DNA from: DAIPHL01 sp036771375 | GTDB taxonomy: Bacteria > Synergistota > Synergistia > Synergistales > Synergistaceae | NCBI GenBank assembly: GCA_036771375.1 | Contig: DAIPHL010000038.1 | Span: 1-15,181 of the forward strand | Direction of reading: 5' to 3' | Length of the DNA: 15,181 bases | Part shown: piece after piece, positions 8,389 through 15,181 of the stretch | Layout: each line of letters opens with the position of its first letter | How positions within the stretch are numbered: the stretch's first letter is position 1 | Notes under the pieces: generated by a model | Seen by the model: the letters and a program-made list of their open reading frames with translations, nothing else | Told to the model about the DNA's origin: nothing | The model's database searches: none | Translations under genes and position numbers: made by a program

Positions 8389-9051
8389 TTATTTTCGGTC
8401 CGTTTCATTGATCGAATCATACACAGACAGATATTTTAACACAGAAGGAACGATTTGTGCCACTCCCTGCATCGCGATCGCTCTGTGCGAGATCTTCGCC
8501 TTGATGGACGCCCCGAGTTCGGCAAAACTCCGATCGTAACCGTCGGGTACGAAGACGGGGTCATAGCCGAATCCCTCCGAACCGGACGGCGCCGAAGCGA
8601 TCTTTCCCCAGCAACAGCCGGTCACGGAAAAATAATCTCGAAAATCCCGTTCACGTCGGGAGCCGAAGACGACCACGAGGCACGCGACGAACCTCGCCCT
8701 TCTGTCGGTCGCTCCCTCCAGGCTTCGCAGGAGCCACCGAATTCTATCCGAATCGCTCCCCGGAGCCGACCGCGCGGAGTAAACGCCCGGACCCCAGGCG
8801 AGACTCTTCACCTCGAGGCCGCTGTCGTCGGCGATCGCAGGGAGCCCCGAGGCGTCCGCCCAGGCTCTTGCCTTTATCAGGGCGTTCTCCTCATAAGTGT
8901 CCCCCGTCTCCGCCACCCCGTCCGGCATTCGAGGCAGATCGCCTCCACACAAAAGCTGCACGCCCGCTTCGGCGAACGCCGGCTCCTTTCCGAAAAAATC
9001 GGAGAACTCCTCGTGTTTATGGCGATTGGTGCTCGCCAGTACGATCTTCAT
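8389..9051 (-). CDS. rdgB: non-canonical purine NTP pyrophosphatase (RdgB/HAM1 family)
   Basis: This enzyme hydrolyses dITP, ITP and XTP to monophosphates, removing deaminated purines from the nucleotide pool. The 220-residue protein carries the family motifs: the N-terminal STNRHK (7-12), ETGDTYEENALIKA (48-61), the catalytic IADDSGLEV (73-81), GVYSAR (89-94), FGYDPVF (161-167) and the late SHR (188-190). Its ATG overlaps the rph stop as ATGA, indicating translational coupling. An rph-rdgB pair is common in bacteria. The C-terminus runs about 15 residues beyond the last conserved helix. Confidence 0.96.
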   Translation of the reverse strand: MKIVLASTNRHKHEEFSDFFGKEPAFAEAGVQLLCGGDLPRMPDGVAETGDTYEENALIKARAWADASGLPAIADDSGLEVKSLAWGPGVYSARSAPGSDSDRIRWLLRSLEGATDRRARFVACLVVVFGSRRERDFRDYFSVTGCCWGKIASAPSGSEGFGYDPVFVPDGYDRSFAELGASIKAKISHRAIAMQGVAQIVPSVLKYLSVYDSINETDRK

Positions 9052-9827
9052 CCCAGACGCTCGCCTGCGGCAAGGGCGTCGAAAAGTGCCTTTTCGGATC
9101 GAGTCAGCTCCAGCACATCCCGTTGCACCCTATAGAGCCTCGCCAACCCCTCGTCCGCGAGCGAAACGATCTCGCTCAGCTCCTCCGTCGAGAAGAAACC
9201 GCCCTCTCCCGTCCCCTGAAACTCGACAAACTTGCCGGATGACGTCTTGACGACGTTGCAATCGACATCAGCGGACGAATCCTCCTCGTAACAGAGATCC
9301 AGAATGATCTTCCCGTTCCTCTTTCCTGCGCTCACCGCGGCGACCTGGGCCAGGAGAGGAAGTTCGTCGGTCTCTTTCCAGATCCTTCGCAACGCATCCA
9401 CCAGGCAGACAAAAGCACCGGTGATCGAGGCGCTCCTCGTTCCTCCGTCGGCCTGAACGACATCGCAATCGATCCAGATCGTTCGCTCGCCCATCGCGGC
9501 GAGGTCGACCGCAGCTCTCATAGAACGGCCGATCAACCTCTGTATTTCGCTGCTGCGCCCATCCAGATGGCCTCGTCGTATATCCCGCTGTTTGCGTTCC
9601 CGTGTCGATCTCGGCAGCATGGCATACTCGGCGCTCACCCAACCCCGGCCGCTCCCTCTGAGAAACGAAGGGACTTTTTCCTCCAACGAGGCCGTGCAAT
9701 ACACCACGTTGTCACCCCATCGCACGATCGCAGACCCCTCGGCGTAGCGGTTGAAACCTCGTTCCAGGGAGATCTGTCGAAGCTCGCCGGGCGCTCTGCG
9801 ATCCGGTCTTGCAGCCGGATCGATCAA
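9048..9827 (-). CDS. rph: ribonuclease PH
   Basis: RNase PH trims the 3' ends of tRNA precursors by phosphorolysis and acts as a hexamer in the cytoplasm. From the TTG at 9827 the protein has 259 residues. It shows the opening RPDRRAPGELRQISLERG, EKVPSFLRGSGRGWVSAEY, the Arg-rich RSTRERKQRD, the phosphate-site DGGTRSASITGA (127-138) and the metal-site stretch LCYEEDSSADVDCNVV (178-193). I prefer the TTG because it overlaps the GerMN stop as TTGA and has GGAG nine bases upstream. The ATG at 9851 would overlap the previous gene by 28 bases, shows no ribosome site, and adds eight residues outside the usual family start. The overlap with rdgB is ATGA. Confidence 0.96.
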   Translation of the reverse strand: MIDPAARPDRRAPGELRQISLERGFNRYAEGSAIVRWGDNVVYCTASLEEKVPSFLRGSGRGWVSAEYAMLPRSTRERKQRDIRRGHLDGRSSEIQRLIGRSMRAAVDLAAMGERTIWIDCDVVQADGGTRSASITGAFVCLVDALRRIWKETDELPLLAQVAAVSAGKRNGKIILDLCYEEDSSADVDCNVVKTSSGKFVEFQGTGEGGFFSTEELSEIVSLADEGLARLYRVQRDVLELTRSEKALFDALAAGERLG

Positions 9828-10534
9828 CTCGATTTGCTCCGCAGGCTCCATGGCATGGATAGATCGACCGGCTTTTTATCCTTGATCTCCCTGCCCCCGA
9901 TGTAGAATTTGACCTTGTTGATCGGAGAGAAGTTGTCCGTCATGGTCTTGACGAGCCCCGTGAGCAGGAAGCGCGTTTTTTCCGCCCCCATCGCCTTGAG
10001 AGATTCGAGAAAACTCTGATTCATGTTCAGGTAGAGCCACTCCCCGCTCTGAAAGAGATTCAGATTCACGGCGGCGGGATCGAGGAGTTTTCCCTCCTTC
10101 ACCGCGTCCAGATAAGCGGACAGAACCTCTTGAATGGTATCCTCGCGGATTCCGCCTCGGCATTGAATCTGCCTTGTCTCGAACTCCGTATCCATCGGGA
10201 CCGAGATGACACAGGACACCGTGGAGGAGACGGCATCCTGCGAAACCGTCTCCTCCACGAGCCTTTGTGCATCCTGTCCGGACACGACGAGGTTGTCGGG
10301 ATGTCTGGAGGTTCCTCCCCTGTCCATCCACTTGAAAACCAGCGACGTCGCACCATACCCCACCGCAAAAAAGATCGCGATAAGAGAGAGCCAGGCGAGA
10401 AATCGCAAAGGCAGCGGGGCCTTTTTTCTGGGGGGAGGTTCTCTCCTCCACTCGCCGCGATCGAACATCTCCCGCTTTTCCCTCGGCGACGGTTCGTCGT
10501 ATTTGCTCCATTTCCTGTCTTCCGGGGATCTCAT
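9824..10534 (-). CDS. GerMN-domain membrane-anchored protein
   Basis: A 236-residue protein with a charged cytoplasmic head (1-42, rich in Arg, Lys, Glu and Pro), one TM segment (about 44-68) and an external domain (about 105-222). That domain resembles GerMN: EDTIQEVLSAYLDAVKEG (131-148), a strand with LNLFQSGEWLYLNMNQ (158-173), and the closing NKVKFYIGGREI (206-217). GerMN domains occur in the spore protein GerM and in many non-spore envelope proteins, often near amidases. The start is ATGA-coupled to the amidase, with GAGGAG 11 bases upstream. The anchor is a plain TM helix; I see no lipobox. A role in peptidoglycan remodelling with the amidase is inferred from context. Confidence 0.8.
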   Translation of the reverse strand: MRSPEDRKWSKYDEPSPREKREMFDRGEWRREPPPRKKAPLPLRFLAWLSLIAIFFAVGYGATSLVFKWMDRGGTSRHPDNLVVSGQDAQRLVEETVSQDAVSSTVSCVISVPMDTEFETRQIQCRGGIREDTIQEVLSAYLDAVKEGKLLDPAAVNLNLFQSGEWLYLNMNQSFLESLKAMGAEKTRFLLTGLVKTMTDNFSPINKVKFYIGGREIKDKKPVDLSMPWSLRSKSS

Positions 10535-12171
10535 CTTGTCTTACGCTCCTCCTTGGGGTGTTTTTTCAAGTAGTTCAAAATTCCGGCTGCGATCGAGTCC
10601 ATCATCTTCGTCCGGTATCCCCGATCATTCAGCAGTCTTGCCTCTCTCGCGTCGGTCACATATCCCATTTCAATCAGAAGAGCCGGCATCGCCGCACCAC
10701 GCAGAACGAAGAACGGTGCCTGCCGAACCTTGCGAATCGAAAAACCGCCGCCCTTGATCTTGCCGTAAATGTCCTCGGCGAGCAACGTACTCTCGTTGAT
10801 CTTTTCATTCTGCTGCATATCCCCCAGGATCTTCAACAGAAGCCGCGTCTTTTTGTCCGCGGTGGCGGTCACCTCCGCGGCGCTGTGCGCCTCGCCGCTG
10901 AGCTCCCTGTTTTCGGAGATGGCGAGGTTCAGCGCATCCTTGTCGGTCGGCGCCGCCATGAGGTACAACTCCGTTCCGGATGCTCGCCTGCCCCTGGGTA
11001 TGGCATTGCAGTGCAGGCTTATAAATATGTCGGCGTTTACACTGTTCGCGATCTGGGTCCGTTCTCCGAGTTTGAGATACCTGTCGTCCGTCCGCGTCGC
11101 CCGGACGTTCAGCCCCAGATTCTTCAGACTGGATATGAGTTCGAGAGCGGCTTTGAGCGTGACGTCCTTTTCTCGAAGACCATTTCCCGACGCGCCCGGA
11201 TCGTGGCCTCCATGTCCCGCATCCACGACGACGAGATATCCGCCTCCCGCGAAGGACGCACTCGGTGGTTCCTCGGAAGAGGAGCTCGAGGAACCGGCAG
11301 GTTCTACGGAAGGCAGCGGCGGCGTCTGTATCGATCGAGGATCTCCTTCGTCCTTCCCGTAAAAATCGACGACATAACGAGGAGGATCGGTCAGCCAGAA
11401 GGTCTTGATCTTTTTGGCGTTATGCCGAAACGAAAGGAGCACCCCGTCCCCGAGGCGTTTGACATCGACCGCAAGAGGCGGCCAGGGGCTCGTGCTTTCG
11501 GAGAGAGACGAAGAGGCCTTCGGAAATTTCAACTCGAACAGGTCCTCCCGTTCGTTCCGAACGACATCGGTTTGCGAGGAAAGATCGATCACCGCCCTGT
11601 AGACCTCCGCCTGTTCTCCCCATCGAATTCGAGAGATCTTCACGCCACCCTCGGAAGGAATCCCGGATGAGGGCTCTTCGCTCCGGGTGGCGATCGACGG
11701 CGCAGACGGGATGGGCGAAGACGCCGGGATCTCCGTACCTCCGCCCCCTTCCCATCTCAAATTCGAGGGCAGAGAAACGCTCGCCAGAAATCGGCTCATG
11801 ACGTGCAGGGTGGCATTCGCATCCCCCCAAAAATGACCGCCCTCCGGAAAGACCGGCGTCGGCATCGCGTAAACGGAGCCGCTCGCACGGGCGATGTTCG
11901 ATCCGCTCCAGAACTCCAGTTTTTTGCCCGAGAAAACGGCGACCACGCCGCCGGAAACCGCGCTCGGCGCAAGCCCGAGGCTCGAAAGCATTTCATCCAA
12001 CGCGACGTACCTGCGCCCCTCGCTCTCCTTCACCGAGACGGCGCCCTTCCGAACATCTCCCTGCATCAGGTCGAGCGTCGAGACGGCGTAAGCCTCCCCA
12101 ACGAAAGCGGACACCAGGCAGAAGAGAAGAATCAGAACCCCAAAACCTCTAACAACCCGCAACGACAACAT
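10531..12171 (-). CDS. N-acetylmuramoyl-L-alanine amidase (AmiC-like, AMIN plus Amidase_3)
   Basis: A secreted zinc amidase that cuts the bond between MurNAc and the stem peptide. Numbering from the ATG at 12171 (546 residues): signal peptide (about 1-29), a domain resembling copper amine oxidase N-terminal repeats (about 30-135), a Ser/Pro linker, an AMIN-like domain (about 175-275), a Ser-rich linker, and Amidase_3 (about 312-540). Zinc ligands H320 (DAGHGGHD), E334 (LREKD) and H387 (SLHCN) and the catalytic E501 (LIEMGY) are all present. The start is uncertain: GGAGG abuts this ATG with no spacing but lies nine bases before a TTG at 12162. A TTG at 12180 also opens the frame. All choices overlap the end of the TldE-like gene. 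Confidence 0.93.
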   Translation of the reverse strand: MLSLRVVRGFGVLILLFCLVSAFVGEAYAVSTLDLMQGDVRKGAVSVKESEGRRYVALDEMLSSLGLAPSAVSGGVVAVFSGKKLEFWSGSNIARASGSVYAMPTPVFPEGGHFWGDANATLHVMSRFLASVSLPSNLRWEGGGGTEIPASSPIPSAPSIATRSEEPSSGIPSEGGVKISRIRWGEQAEVYRAVIDLSSQTDVVRNEREDLFELKFPKASSSLSESTSPWPPLAVDVKRLGDGVLLSFRHNAKKIKTFWLTDPPRYVVDFYGKDEGDPRSIQTPPLPSVEPAGSSSSSSEEPPSASFAGGGYLVVVDAGHGGHDPGASGNGLREKDVTLKAALELISSLKNLGLNVRATRTDDRYLKLGERTQIANSVNADIFISLHCNAIPRGRRASGTELYLMAAPTDKDALNLAISENRELSGEAHSAAEVTATADKKTRLLLKILGDMQQNEKINESTLLAEDIYGKIKGGGFSIRKVRQAPFFVLRGAAMPALLIEMGYVTDAREARLLNDRGYRTKMMDSIAAGILNYLKKHPKEERKTR

Positions 12172-13522
12172 CCTCCACAAGCAAGGTCGGCGTTCTCACA
12201 TCGCCGAAAGACTCCTGATCGCTGCCGACCGCAACGATTCTTCGAAGAAAATCCAACAGATTCCCGGCGATCGTCACCCCCGCCACCGGCGCCCCCGGGA
12301 TTCCTCCTTCCACACGAAGGCCCTTCGCGCCCAGGGAAAAATCTCCGCTGACGGGATCCATCGTATGAAGCCCCATCAGCTCGATGATGAGAATCCCATC
12401 GGAAACGCTCTTCGTCAGGGCTTCTCTCGTCTGCGAACCGGGTACAACGACGAGGTTCGAGGCTCCCACGTCCGGAAGGCTCGAAAAACCCCTCGAGGCG
12501 TTTCCGGTGGAGACGGTGCCGTCCTTCGCCGCGTACTGCATATTATACAGGTAATTCTTCGCGACGCCTCTTTCGATCAACAAGGTTTTCCCCGTGGGAT
12601 GTCCTTCGCCATCGAAAAGAGAGGAAGCGGCTCCTCTCGGGATGCACGCATCGTCAACCAGTGTAAGACACGACCCGGCGATCGCTTCTCCCAGCTTTCC
12701 CTCCATCATGGAACGTCCTCTGTGCACCTCGGACGAACAGAACAACGACCCGATCTCCTCGACGAGAGGGGCGGCTGTGTCCGGCGGCAGAATCAGGCTG
12801 TACTTGCCCGTGGGAAGAGGTTTCCCCCCGAGGATACGCGCCGTTCTGTCGACGGCGTTTTGTGCGTACGCCTGCCAGTCGAGATCCTCCAAATGGCGCT
12901 CCGCTTTTCCGTAGCCCCCCATCTCGAACGAAACACCATCTCGCATGACGACCGAAACGCCACAGGAGGCCAGGGTGGAGAGCTTCCAACCGCAAAGACC
13001 GGCCGTCGACGCATAGTGTGATTCGTAGACTCCGTCCCCCCAGGAGGCGGATCGTACCGACTCGATCTTGTCACTCCGGCTTTTCGCGAATCCGGTCATC
13101 TCCCGGCAACAAGACATCCGCATCTCGTGGGTGATGTCGTTTGCGATCCGTTCGTCGTACAGCGCAAGCGACGTATCGTCATTCGCGAGCGATCCTTCGT
13201 AAAGAGAGATCCCCTCCTCCGGCTCGGCTTTCCGCGAGTTTTCGTAACTCCAGTCGATCAGGCTTTCGATCACGTCCCGCTCGAGACTGCCGGCACTCGC
13301 CACTCCCTGGCGACCATCTTCGTGGAGTATCCGGATCCCCACCCCGAGCGACACGCCGAACGAATTCTCCTCCGGCTCTCCGTCTCGAAGGCTCAGATCG
13401 TGCGATTCGCCGTAGGCGTATATCACATCGGCGCCACGAACACCGTCCAGCGTCCGTGCGCGATCTAACATCCAGGAGGTGATCGCCTCGATCTCGGCCC
13501 TTGTTCGACGAACGGAGGTCAC
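12149..13522 (-). CDS. TldE/PmbA-like metalloprotease-related protein
   Basis: A member of the TldD/PmbA family, whose two subunits form a peptidase that in E. coli matures microcin B17 and degrades the antitoxin CcdA. The 457-residue protein carries the PmbA-type C-terminal signature GLHTMDPVSGDFSLGAKG (384-401) and GNLLDFLRRI (420-429). It lacks the HExxxH zinc motif that marks TldD, so it is the TldE-type partner. No TldD gene is in the window. The start is a GTG at 13522: it overlaps the aldolase stop as GTGA and has AAGGAGGT about eight bases upstream. A longer frame opening at 13648 lies wholly inside the aldolase gene and is not supported. The 3' end overlaps the amidase by a few tens of bases at most. 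Confidence 0.92.
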   Translation of the reverse strand: MTSVRRTRAEIEAITSWMLDRARTLDGVRGADVIYAYGESHDLSLRDGEPEENSFGVSLGVGIRILHEDGRQGVASAGSLERDVIESLIDWSYENSRKAEPEEGISLYEGSLANDDTSLALYDERIANDITHEMRMSCCREMTGFAKSRSDKIESVRSASWGDGVYESHYASTAGLCGWKLSTLASCGVSVVMRDGVSFEMGGYGKAERHLEDLDWQAYAQNAVDRTARILGGKPLPTGKYSLILPPDTAAPLVEEIGSLFCSSEVHRGRSMMEGKLGEAIAGSCLTLVDDACIPRGAASSLFDGEGHPTGKTLLIERGVAKNYLYNMQYAAKDGTVSTGNASRGFSSLPDVGASNLVVVPGSQTREALTKSVSDGILIIELMGLHTMDPVSGDFSLGAKGLRVEGGIPGAPVAGVTIAGNLLDFLRRIVAVGSDQESFGDVRTPTLLVEDVVVAGC

Positions 13523-14556
13523 CGGTTCAAGACCTCCTTCAGGATGGAAGCGGCCCTTTCGACGGCGCTTTCGTCCAACCCGAGATGCGTGACCATCCTC
13601 ATCCGGCCCCCTCCCGCACTGCCGATCAGGAGGCCCCTTTCCCTGCAACGCTCCTGCAACGTCACCACGTCGCAGGGAGCGCCTCCCAGGCCGAAATAGA
13701 CCATATTCGTCCGCGCGGGCGTCGGCTCCACAAAGAGACCGATCTCGGCGAGGAGTTCGGCCAGCCGGGCGGCGTTGCGATGGTCGTCACCAAGGCGCGC
13801 TCTCATGTCGCGCAGCGCGATGATTCCGGCTGCAGCCGCGATTCCTGCCTGACGTTGCCCACCGCCAAGCGCCTTGCGAACCTTCTTCGCGCGTTCGATG
13901 AACTCTTTTCTTCCGCATAGAACGGAGCCCATCGGCGCGGCAAGCCCCTTCGAAAGGCAGATCTGCACCGAATCGACCTCCGCCGTGTACTCCCGAACAT
14001 CCACACCGAAATGGGCGCATGCGTTGAATATCCTCGCTCCATCCAGGTGAATCGAGAGCCCCAGTTCTCTCGCCGTTCGACAGGTCCGTGAAAAACGATC
14101 CATTCCGATCGCCACACCCCCTGCGCTGTTGTGCGTATTCTCCAGGGCAAGCAACGTGGTGTGCGCGAAGTGCACGTTGTCCGAAACCCGATAGGAGGCC
14201 TTTATGGATTCGGGCGCGGGGATCCCCTCCGAATCGTCGACGGGGTACGGCATGACGCCGGCGACGGAGGCGATATTGCCGGTCTCGTTCAGCCAGGTAT
14301 GGGCACCCGAGCCCATCAGGACGCCCTCTCCTCTCGCGCAGTGAGTCATGATGGACACGAGATTCCCCATCGTCCCGGAGCACACATACAAAGCCGCCTC
14401 CTTGCCGACGAGTCCGGCGGCGTACTCCTGAAGCTCGTTCACCGTGGGATCTTCACCGTAAACATCGTCCCCCACGAAGGCCCTCGACATGGCCTCCCGC
14501 ATCTCCTCCGTCGGAAGCGTCACCGTATCGCTTCTGAAGTCCAGAATATCCGTCAT
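13519..14556 (-). CDS. ltaE: low-specificity L-threonine aldolase
   Basis: A PLP enzyme that splits L-threonine or L-allo-threonine into glycine and acetaldehyde, and can act on related beta-hydroxy amino acids. At 345 residues it has the normal length. Family marks: FRSDTVTLPT (7-16), VGDDVYGEDPTVNELQ (28-43), LDGARIFN (171-178), the PLP lysine K203 in CLSKGLAAPMGSVLCG (200-215), and GGGQRQAG (231-238). The ATG at 14556 gives the family's usual start just before the RSDTVT motif, with AAAGGTGG about 11 bases upstream. Longer frames extend into the intergenic and PHP region and are unlikely. It is coupled to the TldE-like gene downstream and follows the PHP gene by 55 nt. Confidence 0.95.
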   Translation of the reverse strand: MTDILDFRSDTVTLPTEEMREAMSRAFVGDDVYGEDPTVNELQEYAAGLVGKEAALYVCSGTMGNLVSIMTHCARGEGVLMGSGAHTWLNETGNIASVAGVMPYPVDDSEGIPAPESIKASYRVSDNVHFAHTTLLALENTHNSAGGVAIGMDRFSRTCRTARELGLSIHLDGARIFNACAHFGVDVREYTAEVDSVQICLSKGLAAPMGSVLCGRKEFIERAKKVRKALGGGQRQAGIAAAAGIIALRDMRARLGDDHRNAARLAELLAEIGLFVEPTPARTNMVYFGLGGAPCDVVTLQERCRERGLLIGSAGGGRMRMVTHLGLDESAVERAASILKEVLNR

Positions 14557-14611
14557 CTCAGAGACCGCCACCTTTCTGTCGAATCCACAATCGTTCCCGA
14601 ACCGGTCGACA

Positions 14612-15181
14612 TCAGAGTGCGACACCCAGACGCGCCCAGGGAAGAAAATCCTCCCCGACCTGAATTCCCAACGCCGCATCGGGCCGACTCGCTCCGTGAA
14701 AGTCCGAGCCGGCCGTCGGAGAGAGCGACAGCTCGGAGGCGAGCTCGAGAAACCCGAGGGAGTCCTCGGCCGAACAGTGAGAGGAGAGGCACTCCAACCC
14801 CCAGAGACCGTGCGATTTGAGCTCCGACAGGAGACGTTTCAGGTCTTCCCGTGAAAGTCCGGTCAAAGAAGGGTGCGCAAACACCGGAAGACCGTCCGCT
14901 TCCCTGATGAGCCTCACGCACTCCACCGGAGAGTAGCCGGAGCGCGGCACATAGGCAGGCGCTCCCTTCCCGAGAAATTTCGAAAAGGCACTCGCCGTGT
15001 CGGAGACAATCCCCTTACGCACGAGGGCCAAAGCAAAATGGGGACGTGCAATCACTCGTCCCCGCGCCTCCTTCTCGACATCGGACATCTCGACGTCAAG
15101 CCCCAAGGCCTTGAATCTCTCCATAATCAGTCTGTTTCTGTCGTTTCGGTGTACCATGACGCGCTTCAGGGCGCGCCGACC
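14612..15181 (-). CDS. PHP-domain metal-dependent phosphoesterase, 5' end cut off
   Basis: The frame is open to the right edge, so the N-terminus is missing (about 90 residues by comparison with the family). The 189 visible residues match the YciV/RNase AM type of PHP proteins, some of which act as 5'-3' exoribonucleases or nucleotide phosphatases: GRVIARPHFALALV (41-54), a helical insert around KGAPAYVPRSGYSP, then the metal-site motifs PVFAHPS (99-105) and AGSDFHG (157-163). The ATG at 15157 is internal: eight codons upstream continue the same helix. It is the first visible gene of the minus-strand operon; its own promoter lies outside the window. Confidence 0.9.
   Translation of the reverse strand, partial: GRRALKRVMVHRNDRNRLIMERFKALGLDVEMSDVEKEARGRVIARPHFALALVRKGIVSDTASAFSKFLGKGAPAYVPRSGYSPVECVRLIREADGLPVFAHPSLTGLSREDLKRLLSELKSHGLWGLECLSSHCSAEDSLGFLELASELSLSPTAGSDFHGASRPDAALGIQVGEDFLPWARLGVAL

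Noticed and set aside
13523..13648. N-terminal extension of 42 residues on the TldE-like protein
   Set aside because: The extension lies wholly within the aldolase coding sequence and is Arg/Gly-rich shadow sequence. The GTG at 13522 has a strong ribosome site and stop overlap.
3321..14556. A threonine-centred module (NSS transporter, thrS, threonine aldolase)
   Set aside because: The genes lie in separate transcription units on opposite strands with different promoters, and the transporter's substrate is unknown. The shared link to threonine is probably coincidence.

Overview
The window reads as ordinary, densely packed bacterial chromosome carrying housekeeping genes. I find no phage, plasmid, IS, CRISPR, tRNA or rRNA. 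Coding DNA is moderately GC-rich. Three things suggest the Synergistota (inference, moderate confidence): a two-component NSS (MetPS-like) amino acid transporter, the linked order amidase / GerMN protein / rph / rdgB / secG, and extended -10 promoters. No taxonomic marker was searched.

The left part is read on the + strand. pnp (PNPase) has its own extended -10 promoter and is followed after 25 nt by dut (dUTPase). Next is a 438-base gene-free stretch, AT-rich in its second half, with several inverted repeats; it forms the putative promoter and long leader of an NSS-family sodium:amino-acid symporter. A 40-residue one-TM accessory subunit follows the symporter and ends at a strong hairpin. 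thrS comes next with its own promoter, and converges on the minus-strand genes at a shared bidirectional terminator near 7080-7114.

The right part is read on the - strand. In transcription order it runs: PHP-domain phosphoesterase (cut by the right edge), threonine aldolase, TldE/PmbA-like protein, N-acetylmuramoyl-L-alanine amidase, GerMN-domain membrane protein, RNase PH, RdgB-type NTP pyrophosphatase and SecG. Most junctions from the aldolase to rdgB overlap by a few bases (GTGA, ATGA, TTGA), which points to a translationally coupled operon covering cell wall, RNA processing and nucleotide sanitation. Downstream of secG, a good sigma-70-type promoter on the - strand starts the rplM-rpsI (L13-S9) operon, which has a short structured leader and ends at the shared terminator.

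The window does not show an obviously new system. The parts most worth a second look are the structured leader plus microprotein subunit of the NSS transporter, the inverted repeat over the thrS -35 element, the hairpin with a U-run in the rplM leader, and the parallel pairing of a phosphorolytic exoribonuclease with a house-cleaning nucleotidase in two operons (pnp-dut and rph-rdgB).
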